A stretch of DNA of 64,000 nucleotides from Nocardia sp. BMG111209 (GTDB lineage Bacteria > Actinomycetota > Actinomycetes > Mycobacteriales > Mycobacteriaceae), in assembly GCF_000381925.1 (NCBI RefSeq), contig NZ_KB907307.1, forward strand, positions 4,588,001 to 4,652,000, read 5' to 3'. Shown piece by piece: positions 1-8,046 of the stretch; position 1 is the stretch's first letter, and each line of letters begins with the position of its first letter. Made by a program: the position numbers and the translations under genes. Under the pieces are notes generated by a model that saw nothing but the letters and a program-made list of their open reading frames with translations, searched no databases and was not told where the DNA came from.

Positions 1-255
1 CAGCACCGGCGCCTCGTTGCCGGTCTCCCGCAACCGGCGGGCCACCGCGTAGCCGTCCATATCCGGCAGCATCACGTCCAGCACGACGATATCGGGGCGA
101 TGCGCGGCGAACGCGGCCAGCGCGGCCTGCCCACTGTCGGCGGCGACGGTGTGGAACCCGTTGAGGCGCAACGCTTCACAGAGCAGATCGCGAATGTTCA
201 CATCGTCGTCGACCACCAGCACGGTGGCATCCGGGGTGGTAGCGGTATCGGGCAC
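1..255 (-). CDS. Response regulator receiver domain, cut by the window edge
   Basis: Only the first 85 codons are present; the gene runs off the left edge. From a GTG at 255 the protein reads as a CheY-like receiver: hydrophobic strand and acidic pair at residues 12-18 (VLVVDDD), phospho-acceptor Asp60 in VVLDVMLP, followed by the usual DMDGYAVARRLR helix. It should be phosphorylated by a partner histidine kinase, but the output domain lies outside the window, so OmpR or NarL type cannot be decided. The next gene, 38 bp upstream, is on the same strand. Confidence 0.85.
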   Translation of the reverse strand, partial: MPDTATTPDATVLVVDDDVNIRDLLCEALRLNGFHTVAADSGQAALAAFAAHRPDIVVLDVMLPDMDGYAVARRLRETGNEAPVL

Positions 256-293
256 GCTCCCACGCTACCGAGGTTCGCCGGGAGCGGGCCGGA

Positions 294-1385
294 TCAGGAC
301 AGTGTCCGCACCAGTTCGATCGTGCCGAGGCGGCGGATCGCCGCGCAGCCCCGGGACAGCATGGTCAGGAACATCTCGTCGCCGCGGTCGGTCTCGGTGG
401 AGAAGGCGAAGCCGAGGGTGGTCAGCATGGGGATCTGCAACATGCCGAGGCGGTAGTCGGTCCAGCCGTCCGCCGCCGGATAACCGGTCACGCCGTAGCC
501 GAGCAGCCGTGCGTGGTAGGCCGCGACCAGGTCGGCCTCGACTCGCGCGCACAGGTCGGGAGTGAGGCCGGTGCCGAGGAAATAGGCCAGGTCCCGTGCC
601 GGCAGCCCGATCGTGATGGTCTGCCAGTCGACCACGGTCACCGCGCTCGCATCGGGTGCGAACAGCAGATTGTCCAGCCGGTAGTCGCCGTGCAGCAGGC
701 AGAACCGGTCCGGATGGATACCCAGCCACGGCTCGATCGCGTCCGCCGCCGCGGTGAGGGTGGCGCGGTCCTCGGCGGTGAGCCGGTCGCCGAGGCCGGT
801 GAGCGTGGCGTCCAGGGCGAAGCGGGCGAGATCGCCCATCCCGCGCGCGACGGCGCCCTGGGCCCGGGGCAGGGCGGCGCCGTCGAAGGTCAGCCAGGCC
901 GGATCGCACCAGCGCGGCCCGTGCAGGCCCGCGAGCGCCTCCACCGCCACCCGCGCCTCGGCCGGCGTGCAGCCGCGGATCTGGTCGCCCTGTACGGCGG
1001 GATGCAGATCCGACATCAGCAGGACGAATTCCGAAGCGTCGCGGGCGATATCGCAGTGGTGCACCCGCGGCAGCGGGACCGCGACGGTGCCGGCGACCGT
1101 GGTGTAGAAGGCGTGCTCGGCTCGATAGCCGAGCGCGACGCGCTCGCGGACCTCCGCGCGCTGCGACGGCAGTTTCGCGATGAGCGCGTGCGGGCCGGAC
1201 TCCGGGCCCGCGTAGACGGGGGTGATCCGATAGGTCGCACCGGTCTGGCCGGTACCGACCGCGTCGACGCGCACCGACGAGATCTCCACTCCCAGTACGG
1301 ATTCGAGCCATTCGGCGGTGAGCTGACCGGGATCGGCCGGCAGCGCGGGCGGGACGGCGTCGGCCCGCCTCGACGATGTGTTCAT
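294..1385 (-). CDS. Phosphotransferase family protein (APH/kinase-like fold)
   Basis: Predicted 363-aa soluble protein of the aminoglycoside phosphotransferase / choline kinase-like family. The family motifs are visible: a candidate ATP-binding Lys71 (LIAKLP), the Brenner motif HGDYRLDNL at 232-240 with catalytic Asp234, and a metal-binding Asp253 in VVDWQTI. In actinomycetes many such proteins are of unknown substrate and sit in lipid or catabolic loci rather than conferring resistance, so I do not call it an aminoglycoside kinase. The ATG start overlaps the stop of the upstream TetR gene by four bases (ATGA), so the two are translationally coupled and probably co-regulated. Confidence 0.82.
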   Translation of the reverse strand: MNTSSRRADAVPPALPADPGQLTAEWLESVLGVEISSVRVDAVGTGQTGATYRITPVYAGPESGPHALIAKLPSQRAEVRERVALGYRAEHAFYTTVAGTVAVPLPRVHHCDIARDASEFVLLMSDLHPAVQGDQIRGCTPAEARVAVEALAGLHGPRWCDPAWLTFDGAALPRAQGAVARGMGDLARFALDATLTGLGDRLTAEDRATLTAAADAIEPWLGIHPDRFCLLHGDYRLDNLLFAPDASAVTVVDWQTITIGLPARDLAYFLGTGLTPDLCARVEADLVAAYHARLLGYGVTGYPAADGWTDYRLGMLQIPMLTTLGFAFSTETDRGDEMFLTMLSRGCAAIRRLGTIELVRTLS

Positions 1386-1993
1386 GATGCGTTCTTCCTT
1401 CGTCGCGGCCCCGTCCGGCCGGTCCGCGGTGATTCGGCCCGATCGTGGTGGCGCAGATTCTCTTCGGCGCGGGACAGCGCCATTCCGTGGACGAGCCAGC
1501 GGACGGTCGTCGCGAAGACGCGCGGATCGTCCCACTCGCCCGGCGCGGCGACATCCGACAACGTCATGCTGAGCGTGACGTGCGCGAGGATGCCGCCGGC
1601 CTCGACCGCCCGGCTGTGACTGAAACCGTCCCGTTCGAGGACGGTCATCAGCCGGTGGACGTGATCGATGACGACGTCGCGGTCGGCGATCGTCATCAGG
1701 GTGCACAGATCGGGATTGGCCAGCAGGGCCGCGCGCAGTTCGGTGCACCACGATTCGGCGGCCACCTCCCACACCGCGTCGGCGGCGAAGCCGAGCTCCA
1801 GCCGCGCGAAGGCCCGCGCGACCACCCCGCGCACCAGCACCTCGTAGCTGCCGACCTGTTGGTAGAGGGTCTTGTTCGAACAGCGCAGTCGCGCCGCAAG
1901 CGTGCGGATGGTGAGTCCCGCGGCGCCCTCCTCGGCCAGGATGCGCAGCGCCTCGTCGAAGATCGCCTCCGCGCTCAGCAACGGCTTCGGCAC
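1382..1993 (-). CDS. TetR family transcriptional regulator
   Basis: 203-aa regulator. The N-terminal helix-turn-helix spans about residues 24-45 (GLTIRTLAARLRCSNKTLYQQ), followed by an all-helical ligand-binding C-terminal domain of normal family length. The tail (about 180-203) is Arg-rich and probably disordered. It is divergent from the LLM oxidoreductase at 2110 and coupled by ATGA overlap to the phosphotransferase behind it, so it probably controls both itself with the kinase-like gene and the divergent oxidoreductase. The ligand is not predictable. Confidence 0.88.
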   Translation of the reverse strand: MPKPLLSAEAIFDEALRILAEEGAAGLTIRTLAARLRCSNKTLYQQVGSYEVLVRGVVARAFARLELGFAADAVWEVAAESWCTELRAALLANPDLCTLMTIADRDVVIDHVHRLMTVLERDGFSHSRAVEAGGILAHVTLSMTLSDVAAPGEWDDPRVFATTVRWLVHGMALSRAEENLRHHDRAESPRTGRTGPRRRKNAS

Positions 1994-2039
1994 GTTCGCG
2001 CTCCTCGCTCCGGGATCCGGATCGCCTGCCCCACAATGG

Positions 2040-2060
2040 GAAACTATGTTATCTTAACCG
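2040..2060. promoter_or_regulatory. AT-rich divergent promoter patch with short dyad
   Basis: The 116-bp gap between the divergent TetR and LLM genes holds the only AT-rich patch nearby, containing the dyad GTTA-TCT-TAAC at 2048-2058. This is a plausible operator or -10 region for the TetR/LLM pair. The dyad is short, so the call is tentative. Confidence 0.3.
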
Positions 2061-2109
2061 CGCGACAGGGCACGCGGTTCCGGCATCGCCGCCGGCAAGG
2101 AGTTGGCAC

Positions 2110-3144
2110 GTGACACCCATTTACGACGAACTCGGGTTCTATCTGCTCGCCGGCGCCGGGATCGACGGGCCCGCGGCACTGCTGCACGAGGCCCGCCGCG
2201 GTGAGGAACTCGGCTTCGGTACCGGGTTCATCTCCGAGCGCTGGAACACCAAGGAGGCCTCGTCGCTGACCGGCGCGGCCTGCGCGGTCACCGAGCGGAT
2301 GACCATCGCCACCGCGGCCACCAACTACAACACCCGCCATCCGCTGATCACCGCGTCCTGGGCGACCACCATGCACCGCCTGTCCGGCGGCCGGTTCACC
2401 CTCGGCGTCGGGCGCGGTATCGCGGCGATCCACGCCGCGTTCGGAATACCCGCCGTCACCACCGCGCAGCTGGCGGACTGGGCACAGGTGATGCGGCGGC
2501 TGTGGCGCGGTGAGATCATCGCGAATCACGACGGGCCGATCGGCCGCTATCCGGTGTTGTTCCTGGATCCCGACTTCGACGAGGACATCCGGCTGGCGCT
2601 GGTGGCGTTCGGGCCGCAGTCGCTGGCCCTCGGCGGCCGGGTGTTCGACGACGTCGTCCTGCACACCTATTTTCCGCCCGAGACGCTGCGCCGCTGCGTC
2701 GCGACGGTGAAGAAGGCGGCCGAACAGGCCGGGCGCGATCCCGATGCGGTGCGGGTGTGGTCGTGCCTGGCCACCGTCGGCGATCACCTGCCCGAGGATC
2801 TGCGGCTGCGCAAGACCGTGGGCCGGCTCGCCACCTATCTCCAGGGCTACGGGGATCTGATGGTCCGCACCAACGACTGGGATCCGGCTGTGCTGCAACG
2901 CTTCCGCGGCGATCCGGTGGTGACCTCGATTCCGGGCGCCATCGACGGCAAGGCCGACACCGGACAGCTGGAGCACATCGCGACCCTGCTGCCGGACGAG
3001 TGGCTGTCGGCCGCCGCGACCGGCAGTCCGGCCCGCTGTGCGGCGCGGGTGCGCGAGGAACTGGGCCACGGCGCGGACCGGGTCATCCTGCACGGCGCCA
3101 CCCCCGACGAATTGGCGCCGGTCCTGGCCGAATACGGGCACTGA
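2110..3144 (+). CDS. LLM class flavin/F420-dependent oxidoreductase
   Basis: 344-aa protein of the luciferase-like monooxygenase (TIM barrel) superfamily, most like the actinobacterial F420-dependent group. Visible landmarks are the N-terminal barrel strand with EARRGEELGFGTGFISERW (28-46), the central RLSGGRFTLGVGRG segment (about 93-106) that lines the cofactor site, and the C-terminal GSPARCAARVREEL followed by VILHGATPDEL (about 305-335). The start is GTG 2110, about 6 bp after an AAGGAG ribosome site at 2098-2103. It probably uses F420H2 or FMN for redox chemistry on a lipophilic substrate. It diverges from the TetR gene at 1993, its likely regulator. Confidence 0.85.
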   Translation: MTPIYDELGFYLLAGAGIDGPAALLHEARRGEELGFGTGFISERWNTKEASSLTGAACAVTERMTIATAATNYNTRHPLITASWATTMHRLSGGRFTLGVGRGIAAIHAAFGIPAVTTAQLADWAQVMRRLWRGEIIANHDGPIGRYPVLFLDPDFDEDIRLALVAFGPQSLALGGRVFDDVVLHTYFPPETLRRCVATVKKAAEQAGRDPDAVRVWSCLATVGDHLPEDLRLRKTVGRLATYLQGYGDLMVRTNDWDPAVLQRFRGDPVVTSIPGAIDGKADTGQLEHIATLLPDEWLSAAATGSPARCAARVREELGHGADRVILHGATPDELAPVLAEYGH

Positions 3145-3235
3145 TCGTATACTGGCCGATCGTAAACCGTTGCCGCGCTGCGGTTCTCGTTATTTTCGCG
3201 CCGCGATCATCGTCGTGGTGGCGCCGCGGTTCTCG

Positions 3236-3853
3236 TCAGTCGCGGCGTAATCCGGCCTGACCGGTCAGGACGGCGTCGACCAGTACCTCCGGCTCCGGCC
3301 AGCGGCGGTGCGGACGTGCGGTCCGCAGCGAGACGATGCCGTGCAGGGCGACCCAGATGTTGACGGCGATCGCCTCCGGATCACCCGGTGTGACCACCCC
3401 CGCCGCGATACCCGCCGCGGTGGCCGCGACCAGTCGCTCGAAGACCTGCTCGCCGGGCCGCTCCCCCGGCCGCGCCGGATCCAGCGCGAGTTCGGCGCCG
3501 AACAGAATGCGGTAGTGGCCCGGATTGTCCAGGCCGAAGCGGCAATACGCCGCGCAGCAGGCGCGTAGCCGCGCGGCCGGATCGGCGCCGGCCCCGATGG
3601 CCTCGGCCAGGGCGGCGTCCAGCCGGGCGAACCGGTCGCTGACCACCGCCGCCACCAGTCGATCCAGATCCGGGAAATGCCGGTAGATCGAGGGAGTCGC
3701 GATCCCGACCTCGCGCGCGACGGCCGCCAGCGTGAGCAGCCGGGCATCGCCGGACGCCGCCAGCAGCCGTGCCGCGGCCTCGACGAGTTCGGCGCGCAGC
3801 CGCTCCCCCTCGCCCCGCGGATTCCGGGGCCGTTTGGCCGGTGCCGCCGCCAT
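3236..3853 (-). CDS. TetR family transcriptional regulator
   Basis: 205-aa regulator if started at ATG 3853; an in-frame upstream extension to 3928 would run through the operator and is disfavoured. The HTH is clear (LTLAAVAREVGIATPSIYRHF). The C-terminal domain is of the TetR_C type with a Cys pair in ACCAAYC. It is convergent with the LLM gene on its left and divergent from the metallo-beta-lactamase-fold gene at 3997. A strong inverted repeat lies about 75 bp upstream of its start, so it probably represses itself and the divergent gene. Confidence 0.87.
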   Translation of the reverse strand: MAAAPAKRPRNPRGEGERLRAELVEAAARLLAASGDARLLTLAAVAREVGIATPSIYRHFPDLDRLVAAVVSDRFARLDAALAEAIGAGADPAARLRACCAAYCRFGLDNPGHYRILFGAELALDPARPGERPGEQVFERLVAATAAGIAAGVVTPGDPEAIAVNIWVALHGIVSLRTARPHRRWPEPEVLVDAVLTGQAGLRRD

Positions 3854-3926
3854 CTCTGCTCCTCCTGCCGCCGCGAAACCGTTCCGCCGGTTGACGAGTC
3901 GCGGGTCCGAACTTAAGCTACGAACC

Positions 3927-3950
3927 ATAAGCTTACATACCTTAGCTTAT
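3927..3950. promoter_or_regulatory. Inverted repeat, likely TetR operator
   Basis: Perfect arms ATAAGCT (3927-3933) and AGCTTAT (3944-3950) separated by 10 bp, in an unusually AT-rich stretch between the divergent TetR (start 3853) and MBL-fold (start 3997) genes. A further half-site-like TTAAGCTA lies just to the left at 3913-3920. Size and position fit a TetR dimer site blocking both promoters. Confidence 0.6.
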
Positions 3951-3996
3951 TCTGCCGCCCCGATTCCGCTGTCCGGATCCACCGTTGGGAGTCCTC

Positions 3997-4746
3997 ATGT
4001 CCACCACGACCGCGACCCGCGTGACCCATTCGTGCGTCCTGCTGAATTTCGACGGGCGATACGTGCTGACCGATCCGTGGTTCTCGGAGAAGCCCGGCTA
4101 TCTGCGCGGCGAACCGCTCGCGTACACGCCCGCGACCCTGCCGGACCTGACCGCGGTGGTCGCGAGCCACGACCACTACGACCATTACGACCTCGATGCC
4201 TTCGCCGCGTATCGGGACAGGGACGTACCGTTCGTGGTCAAGCGCGGCATGGGCGCCAAGGCCCACCGGGCCGGCTTCACGAATGTCACCGAAGTCGAAG
4301 CGTGGGAAGGGATCACGGTCGACGGCCTCACCATCACCGCCGCCCCGGCCGAACACGGGGTTCCCGAGATCACCTTCGTGATCCGGGGCGCCGGGCGCAC
4401 CGTGTTCTTCGGCGCCGACACCCTGCGCATCCCCGGCCTCGATGAAATACCCCGGCGTTTCCCGGATATCGACCTCGCGCTGCTGCCGATCAACGGGCTG
4501 CGGATCCGTCCCGCGTTCAACCGCCAGGTCGTGATGAATGCCGAAGAGGCAGCGGAACTCTGCGGGATGCTGCGACCGGCGCTGGCGGTCCCCATTCACT
4601 ATGCGTTCACCGCCGGAGCCCTGCGCGACCGCTGGTTCCTCAAATACGATGGCACGCCGGAACGATTCCGGCAGGCTGCCGCGAAATACGCACCCGACAC
4701 CCGAGTTCGGGTACTCGCCCCGGGCGAGCCCGTCACCGTCGGCTGA
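3997..4746 (+). CDS. Metallo-beta-lactamase-fold hydrolase (UlaG/RomA-like)
   Basis: 249-aa MBL-fold protein started at ATG 3997 with GGGAG five bases upstream; a TTG at 3985 is in frame but less likely. The metal-binding motif is HDHYDHYD at 58-65, with further ligands in AEHGVPE and FGADT, and a late PIHYAFTAG. It resembles the L-ascorbate-6-phosphate lactonase / phospholipase D-like MBL subgroup, whose members hydrolyse lactones or phosphodiesters; the substrate here is unknown. The short product has no signal peptide, so it is cytosolic. It lies 38 bp upstream of the ART-like gene, likely on the same transcript. Confidence 0.85.
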   Translation: MSTTTATRVTHSCVLLNFDGRYVLTDPWFSEKPGYLRGEPLAYTPATLPDLTAVVASHDHYDHYDLDAFAAYRDRDVPFVVKRGMGAKAHRAGFTNVTEVEAWEGITVDGLTITAAPAEHGVPEITFVIRGAGRTVFFGADTLRIPGLDEIPRRFPDIDLALLPINGLRIRPAFNRQVVMNAEEAAELCGMLRPALAVPIHYAFTAGALRDRWFLKYDGTPERFRQAAAKYAPDTRVRVLAPGEPVTVG

Positions 4747-4784
4747 GCTTCGCGGCGCTCGCCGGTCCGACGGCCGGGAGCGTT

Positions 4785-5357
4785 GTGACGGAACCGATCA
4801 ACCTGATGTCGAAGATCGCGAGCGAGCTGGGCGCGATCACCCGGCGGGCCGCCGATGCGCTGGCCGACCGGATGGAGGGCATGGTCCGCACATCGGCCGA
4901 CGGCTCGGAGATTCTGACCACGGCGGAGGAGCGCGGCGCCGTGGTGTTCCGCTTCGCCGACGAGCCCGAAAAGTATCCGGCCGCAGCGGAATTCGTGGCC
5001 CGGCTCACCGACCCGGACGCGGCGCGAACACAGCGCCTGATGTACCGCTACACCTCGCGCGAGGAACTGGAGGAGATCCTCGGCACCGGAAAGCTGCGCC
5101 CCGCATGGGATTCGAGCGGTCATCGCGGGCAGTTCGTGACGAGTACCGCGCCGGGCACGGTCTCCGATCTGACGTTGTCGGGCGAGATCGGCGTCTACCA
5201 CACCATTCCGACGCACTATCTCGCCCTCGATGTGAGCAGATTGCCGCAGCGCAAGGTGGTTCACCTGTGGGACAGCAGATTTCTGATCCGCAACCGCCGC
5301 TCGCTGTACATCAACCGGCTGATCGTCCACGCGGGCCAGAATCCGGAGATCCATTGA
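4785..5357 (+). CDS. HYD1-like ADP-ribosyltransferase-fold protein
   Basis: 190-aa protein, GTG start with GGGAG four bases upstream. Residues 86-185 resemble the HYD1 class of ADP-ribosyltransferase toxin domains as I know them: an opening MYRYTSREELEEIL (86-99), a middle GQFVTSTAPGT (115-125) like the G-Q-Y-x-[ST]-D-x-x-P-G element, a THYLALDVSRL (143-153) like THYxEIDVSxL, and a closing LYINRLIVHAG (174-184). The first 85 residues are helical and then mixed, with no secretion signal, PAAR, RHS or ESX features. No obvious immunity gene follows: the next gene is a convergent flavoenzyme. It may modify a host protein in cis, or be a detached effector domain. The assignment rests on motif recall. 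Confidence 0.6.
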   Translation: MTEPINLMSKIASELGAITRRAADALADRMEGMVRTSADGSEILTTAEERGAVVFRFADEPEKYPAAAEFVARLTDPDAARTQRLMYRYTSREELEEILGTGKLRPAWDSSGHRGQFVTSTAPGTVSDLTLSGEIGVYHTIPTHYLALDVSRLPQRKVVHLWDSRFLIRNRRSLYINRLIVHAGQNPEIH

Positions 5358-5440
5358 CGGGCTGCGGGTCTCGCCGGTCCGGTGGGCACGCACATCCGGG
5401 AGAACTCGTATCACAGTGCCCGCCGAGGGCTCCCTAACCG

Positions 5441-7027
5441 TCAGATGATCGTGCCGACGTCCTGGGTGACCAGGTGGTCCAGTGCGCGCTCGGCCACGGC
5501 CGCGATGGTCATCGAGGGGTTGCAGGCGGCGCAGTTGCCGGGGATCAGCGCGCCGTCCAGGACGTACAGGCCGCGCTGGCCGAGCACCCGGCCGTCCAGA
5601 TCGCAGACCGAACCCATCGCGGCGCCGCCGAGCGGATGCCAGGTCGACGGGACCACGGCGTTGGTGTCGGTGAGCGTGCTGTCCGGGCCGGCGATGGCCC
5701 GGACCAGCGGGCCGATCCGGGAATCCTGGATGGCGGCGTCGCCGTCGCCGGGCCAGCGCAGCAGCGCGTCGTCGGTCGCCGAATCGTAGTCGAACCGGCC
5801 GCGGCCCGAGCTGACGCCGTAGCCGACCAGGACGGTACTGCGCGGATCGACGCTCAGCGGCGGGATCGACGCCTGGATCACGGTGGCCGCCGCGGCCGGA
5901 TCGGACCAGTTCAGGCTGCCGTAGACGACCGGACCGCCCTGCGGGCTGCCCAGCGGCTCCCCCATATCGGTCCAGACGTAGATGCGGTCGGCGTTGGTAC
6001 CCCAGTTACCACCCAGGCCGTCGGGCAGGTCCGGGATCTGGCCCTTGGCGGCGGCGCGCACCAGCAGTCGGGTGGTGTTGAGGCTGCCCGCGGCCATGAT
6101 CAGCGTGCCGGTGGTGAGGATCAGGTTCTCCAGTACGGCGCCGGAGGTGTCGATGCGGTCGACGTGGACCGTCCAGCGTCCGTCGGCGGCCCGCTCGACG
6201 TCGGTGACGTGGTGCAGGGACCGGACCTCGACCCGGCCGGTGGCCTCGCCCGCCGCGAGATAGGTGACGTCGACCGAATGCTTGCCGCCGTTGTTCACAC
6301 CCAGCGCGCCGGCGCCGTTGGTGTAGGACGGGGTCATCTTGCCGGCCAGTTCGTCCAGCGCGTAGTTCCAGTCGATCGGCATCGGAATCTTCGACACCGG
6401 CAGTCCGGCCGCCCGCGCGCGCTCGGCGAAGACCCGCGCGGCCAGGTAGTTGGGGCTGTCGACGAGCTGATCGGGGGCGACGGCCAGCTGCAACATGTTC
6501 GCGACCCGCGGGTAGTGGACCCGGTTCATGGTGGCCCAGTCCAGTTCGGCGGGGAACTGGGTGTGGAAGACGTCCTCGGCGGGTTGCAGCGACATGCCCT
6601 GATAGACCAGCGATCCGCCGCCGACGCCGGCCGCGCACAGGGCCGTCATGTTGTCGCCGGACACGGCCTCGATCAGGCCGGTGTAGGGCTCGAGGTCGAG
6701 TTGTTCGCCGAACAGTCGCTTGGCGGAGCGATACCAGAGGATCCGCTTGTCCGGATCGCTCGCCAGCGGGAAGGTCTGCGCGTTCGGGCCGGTCGGCCAG
6801 CGCATCCCGCGCTCGAGCAGCAACACCGACACACCCGCCTGGGCCAGCCGCAGCGAGGCGACGCCGCCGCCGAAGCCCGAGCCGATCACGATCACGCGGT
6901 GGTTCTCGCGGGTCAGGGGCACCCGCACCGGGGTCGGGATGTCGGCGCGGGCTAGCGGTCCGGCGGCGAGCCCGAGCGCCGCGGCGCCGGCCGCGCCCAG
7001 GAACGAACGGCGGGTGACTGCGGACAT
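5441..7027 (-). CDS. Cholesterol-oxidase-like GMC flavoprotein, Tat-exported
   Basis: 528-aa FAD enzyme of the GMC/cholesterol oxidase family. A twin-arginine signal (TRRSFLG, 5-11, then an Ala-rich core to about 28) predicts export. The dinucleotide-binding GSGFGGG lies at 49-55 and LLLERG at 69-74. The catalytic His and Asn of type I cholesterol oxidases align with His464 (STWHPLGG) and Asn503 (ACNPSMT). The position of the isomerisation base (Glu361 in Streptomyces ChoA, in AEIAP) aligns by eye with Ser387 in QASIPP, so 3-keto-4-ene isomerisation may be lost and the true substrate may differ. A promoter-like element lies about 130 bp upstream. The next gene upstream on the same strand is a TetR regulator. 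Confidence 0.82.
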   Translation of the reverse strand: MSAVTRRSFLGAAGAAALGLAAGPLARADIPTPVRVPLTRENHRVIVIGSGFGGGVASLRLAQAGVSVLLLERGMRWPTGPNAQTFPLASDPDKRILWYRSAKRLFGEQLDLEPYTGLIEAVSGDNMTALCAAGVGGGSLVYQGMSLQPAEDVFHTQFPAELDWATMNRVHYPRVANMLQLAVAPDQLVDSPNYLAARVFAERARAAGLPVSKIPMPIDWNYALDELAGKMTPSYTNGAGALGVNNGGKHSVDVTYLAAGEATGRVEVRSLHHVTDVERAADGRWTVHVDRIDTSGAVLENLILTTGTLIMAAGSLNTTRLLVRAAAKGQIPDLPDGLGGNWGTNADRIYVWTDMGEPLGSPQGGPVVYGSLNWSDPAAAATVIQASIPPLSVDPRSTVLVGYGVSSGRGRFDYDSATDDALLRWPGDGDAAIQDSRIGPLVRAIAGPDSTLTDTNAVVPSTWHPLGGAAMGSVCDLDGRVLGQRGLYVLDGALIPGNCAACNPSMTIAAVAERALDHLVTQDVGTII

Positions 7028-7156
7028 GACCGACCTCCGTGACGCATCAGGACACGTCGGCGCAGCATCCGGGCTACCGGAGTGCTGCGTCGAGTTGTCC
7101 TGCGAACGAACCGATTTGCGAGTTGGACGCCCGCTCGAGATCGGCGGGCCGACGCA

Positions 7157-7186
7157 AAACTAGACAGTATTGCGGGTAAGTGTCAA
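7157..7186 (-). promoter_or_regulatory. Candidate sigma-70-type promoter for the cholesterol-oxidase-like gene
   Basis: On the minus strand TTGACA (7186-7181) is followed after 18 bp by TAGTTT (7162-7157), or after 16 bp by TCTAGT. The element lies about 130 bp upstream of the ATG at 7027, just behind the TetR gene. The same stretch carries partly symmetric GACA...TGTC halves (7163-7184), so a repressor could bind over it. Confidence 0.45.
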
Positions 7187-7209
7187 GATCAGCTTCGCGC
7201 GGTTTGTGA

Positions 7210-7773
7210 TCAGTCCCGAAAGATCGGCGGCGACATCAGGGCCGGTAACACCCACCGGGCGACGAAGCGCCGCAGATCGTCGTCCGAACGGATATCGTCG
7301 CCGTCGAAGACGACCACCGACATGCCCAGCCGGACCACGATCTGGATGATGTCGTCCAGGTGCGGTTCCAGGCCCGGATCGAACTCCAGCACCGGCAGGA
7401 GCAGTTCTCGCGCCACGGGTTTCGCGCGGGTGGTCATCATCGGGTCGAACAACGGATTGTGGGTCTCGGCGGCGAGCAGCCGGCCCAGCACCGGATCCGC
7501 GCGGACCACCGAGCGGATCGCGACGAACAGTTCGCAGATGTACGCCGGAATATCCTGTACCGGAGCGAGTTTCGCACGGATGTCGGCGAGGGTCCGCATC
7601 AGCAGTGCGATCAGCGCCTGGGAGACCAGATCCTCGCGGGAGCCGAAGTTGGAGTACACGGTCTGGCGGGTCACCCCGGCCGTATGGGCGACGGCGGCGA
7701 TGCTGACGCCCTCGAAACCCTCGCTCCGGATCACGTCGAGCGTCGCGTCGAGGATCTTGTTCCGTGAGCGCAT
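7210..7773 (-). CDS. TetR family transcriptional regulator
   Basis: 187-aa regulator from ATG 7773. The HTH is textbook (VSIAAVAHTAGVTRQTVYSNF), with a typical helical C-terminal domain. The start is a compromise: GGAG lies only two bases before this ATG, while longer in-frame starts run into the divergent gene's promoter. Its neighbour downstream on the same strand is the exported flavoenzyme, its most likely target; a small divergent gene begins at 7824. TGTAC and GAACA half-sites at 7785-7800 may be its operator. Confidence 0.83.
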   Translation of the reverse strand: MRSRNKILDATLDVIRSEGFEGVSIAAVAHTAGVTRQTVYSNFGSREDLVSQALIALLMRTLADIRAKLAPVQDIPAYICELFVAIRSVVRADPVLGRLLAAETHNPLFDPMMTTRAKPVARELLLPVLEFDPGLEPHLDDIIQIVVRLGMSVVVFDGDDIRSDDDLRRFVARWVLPALMSPPIFRD

Positions 7774-7823
7774 AACTCCGGCAGTGTACGTTCGTGAACA
7801 GCGCGTTACGGATAATCGGGAAT

Positions 7824-8042
7824 ATGCCGGAAAATCGGACCGATCACGCACCCCCGGATCCGGTGGCGATTCTGTCCCGCTGGACGGAGGCGGGGGCGAT
7901 CTGGCGGGTGCTCGGCCGCCGGGGCGATCGGGTGACCGTCGCCCTCTACCCGTGCACCGGCGGTGAGGAGGTGGACCGGTTCACCTCGGACGATCCGGAA
8001 CTGCTGGCCTTCCTCGGCGATCGGCGCGGCAGCGACGACTGA
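7824..8042 (+). CDS. Small hypothetical protein (72 aa)
   Basis: 72-aa product from ATG 7824 (a GTG at 7794 is also in frame). The sequence is coherent: a Trp/Arg-rich middle (WTEAGAIWRVLGRRGDRVTVALYPCTGGEEVDRF, about 18-50) and an acidic tail (DDPELLAFLGDRR). It looks like a small globular beta-rich domain; I do not recognise a family. It diverges from the TetR at 7773 and is convergent with the XRE regulator, the two stops lying within a 12-bp palindrome (8039-8050). Confidence 0.62.
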   Translation: MPENRTDHAPPDPVAILSRWTEAGAIWRVLGRRGDRVTVALYPCTGGEEVDRFTSDDPELLAFLGDRRGSDD

Positions 8043-8046
8043 CCGG

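Noticed and set aside
294..1385. Aminoglycoside resistance gene
   Set aside because: Kinase-fold motifs are present, but the family is broad and the context is not a resistance island.
4785..5357. Toxin-antitoxin pair with a neighbour
   Set aside because: No small co-oriented antitoxin-like gene follows; the only linked gene is an MBL-fold enzyme of a normal metabolic type.
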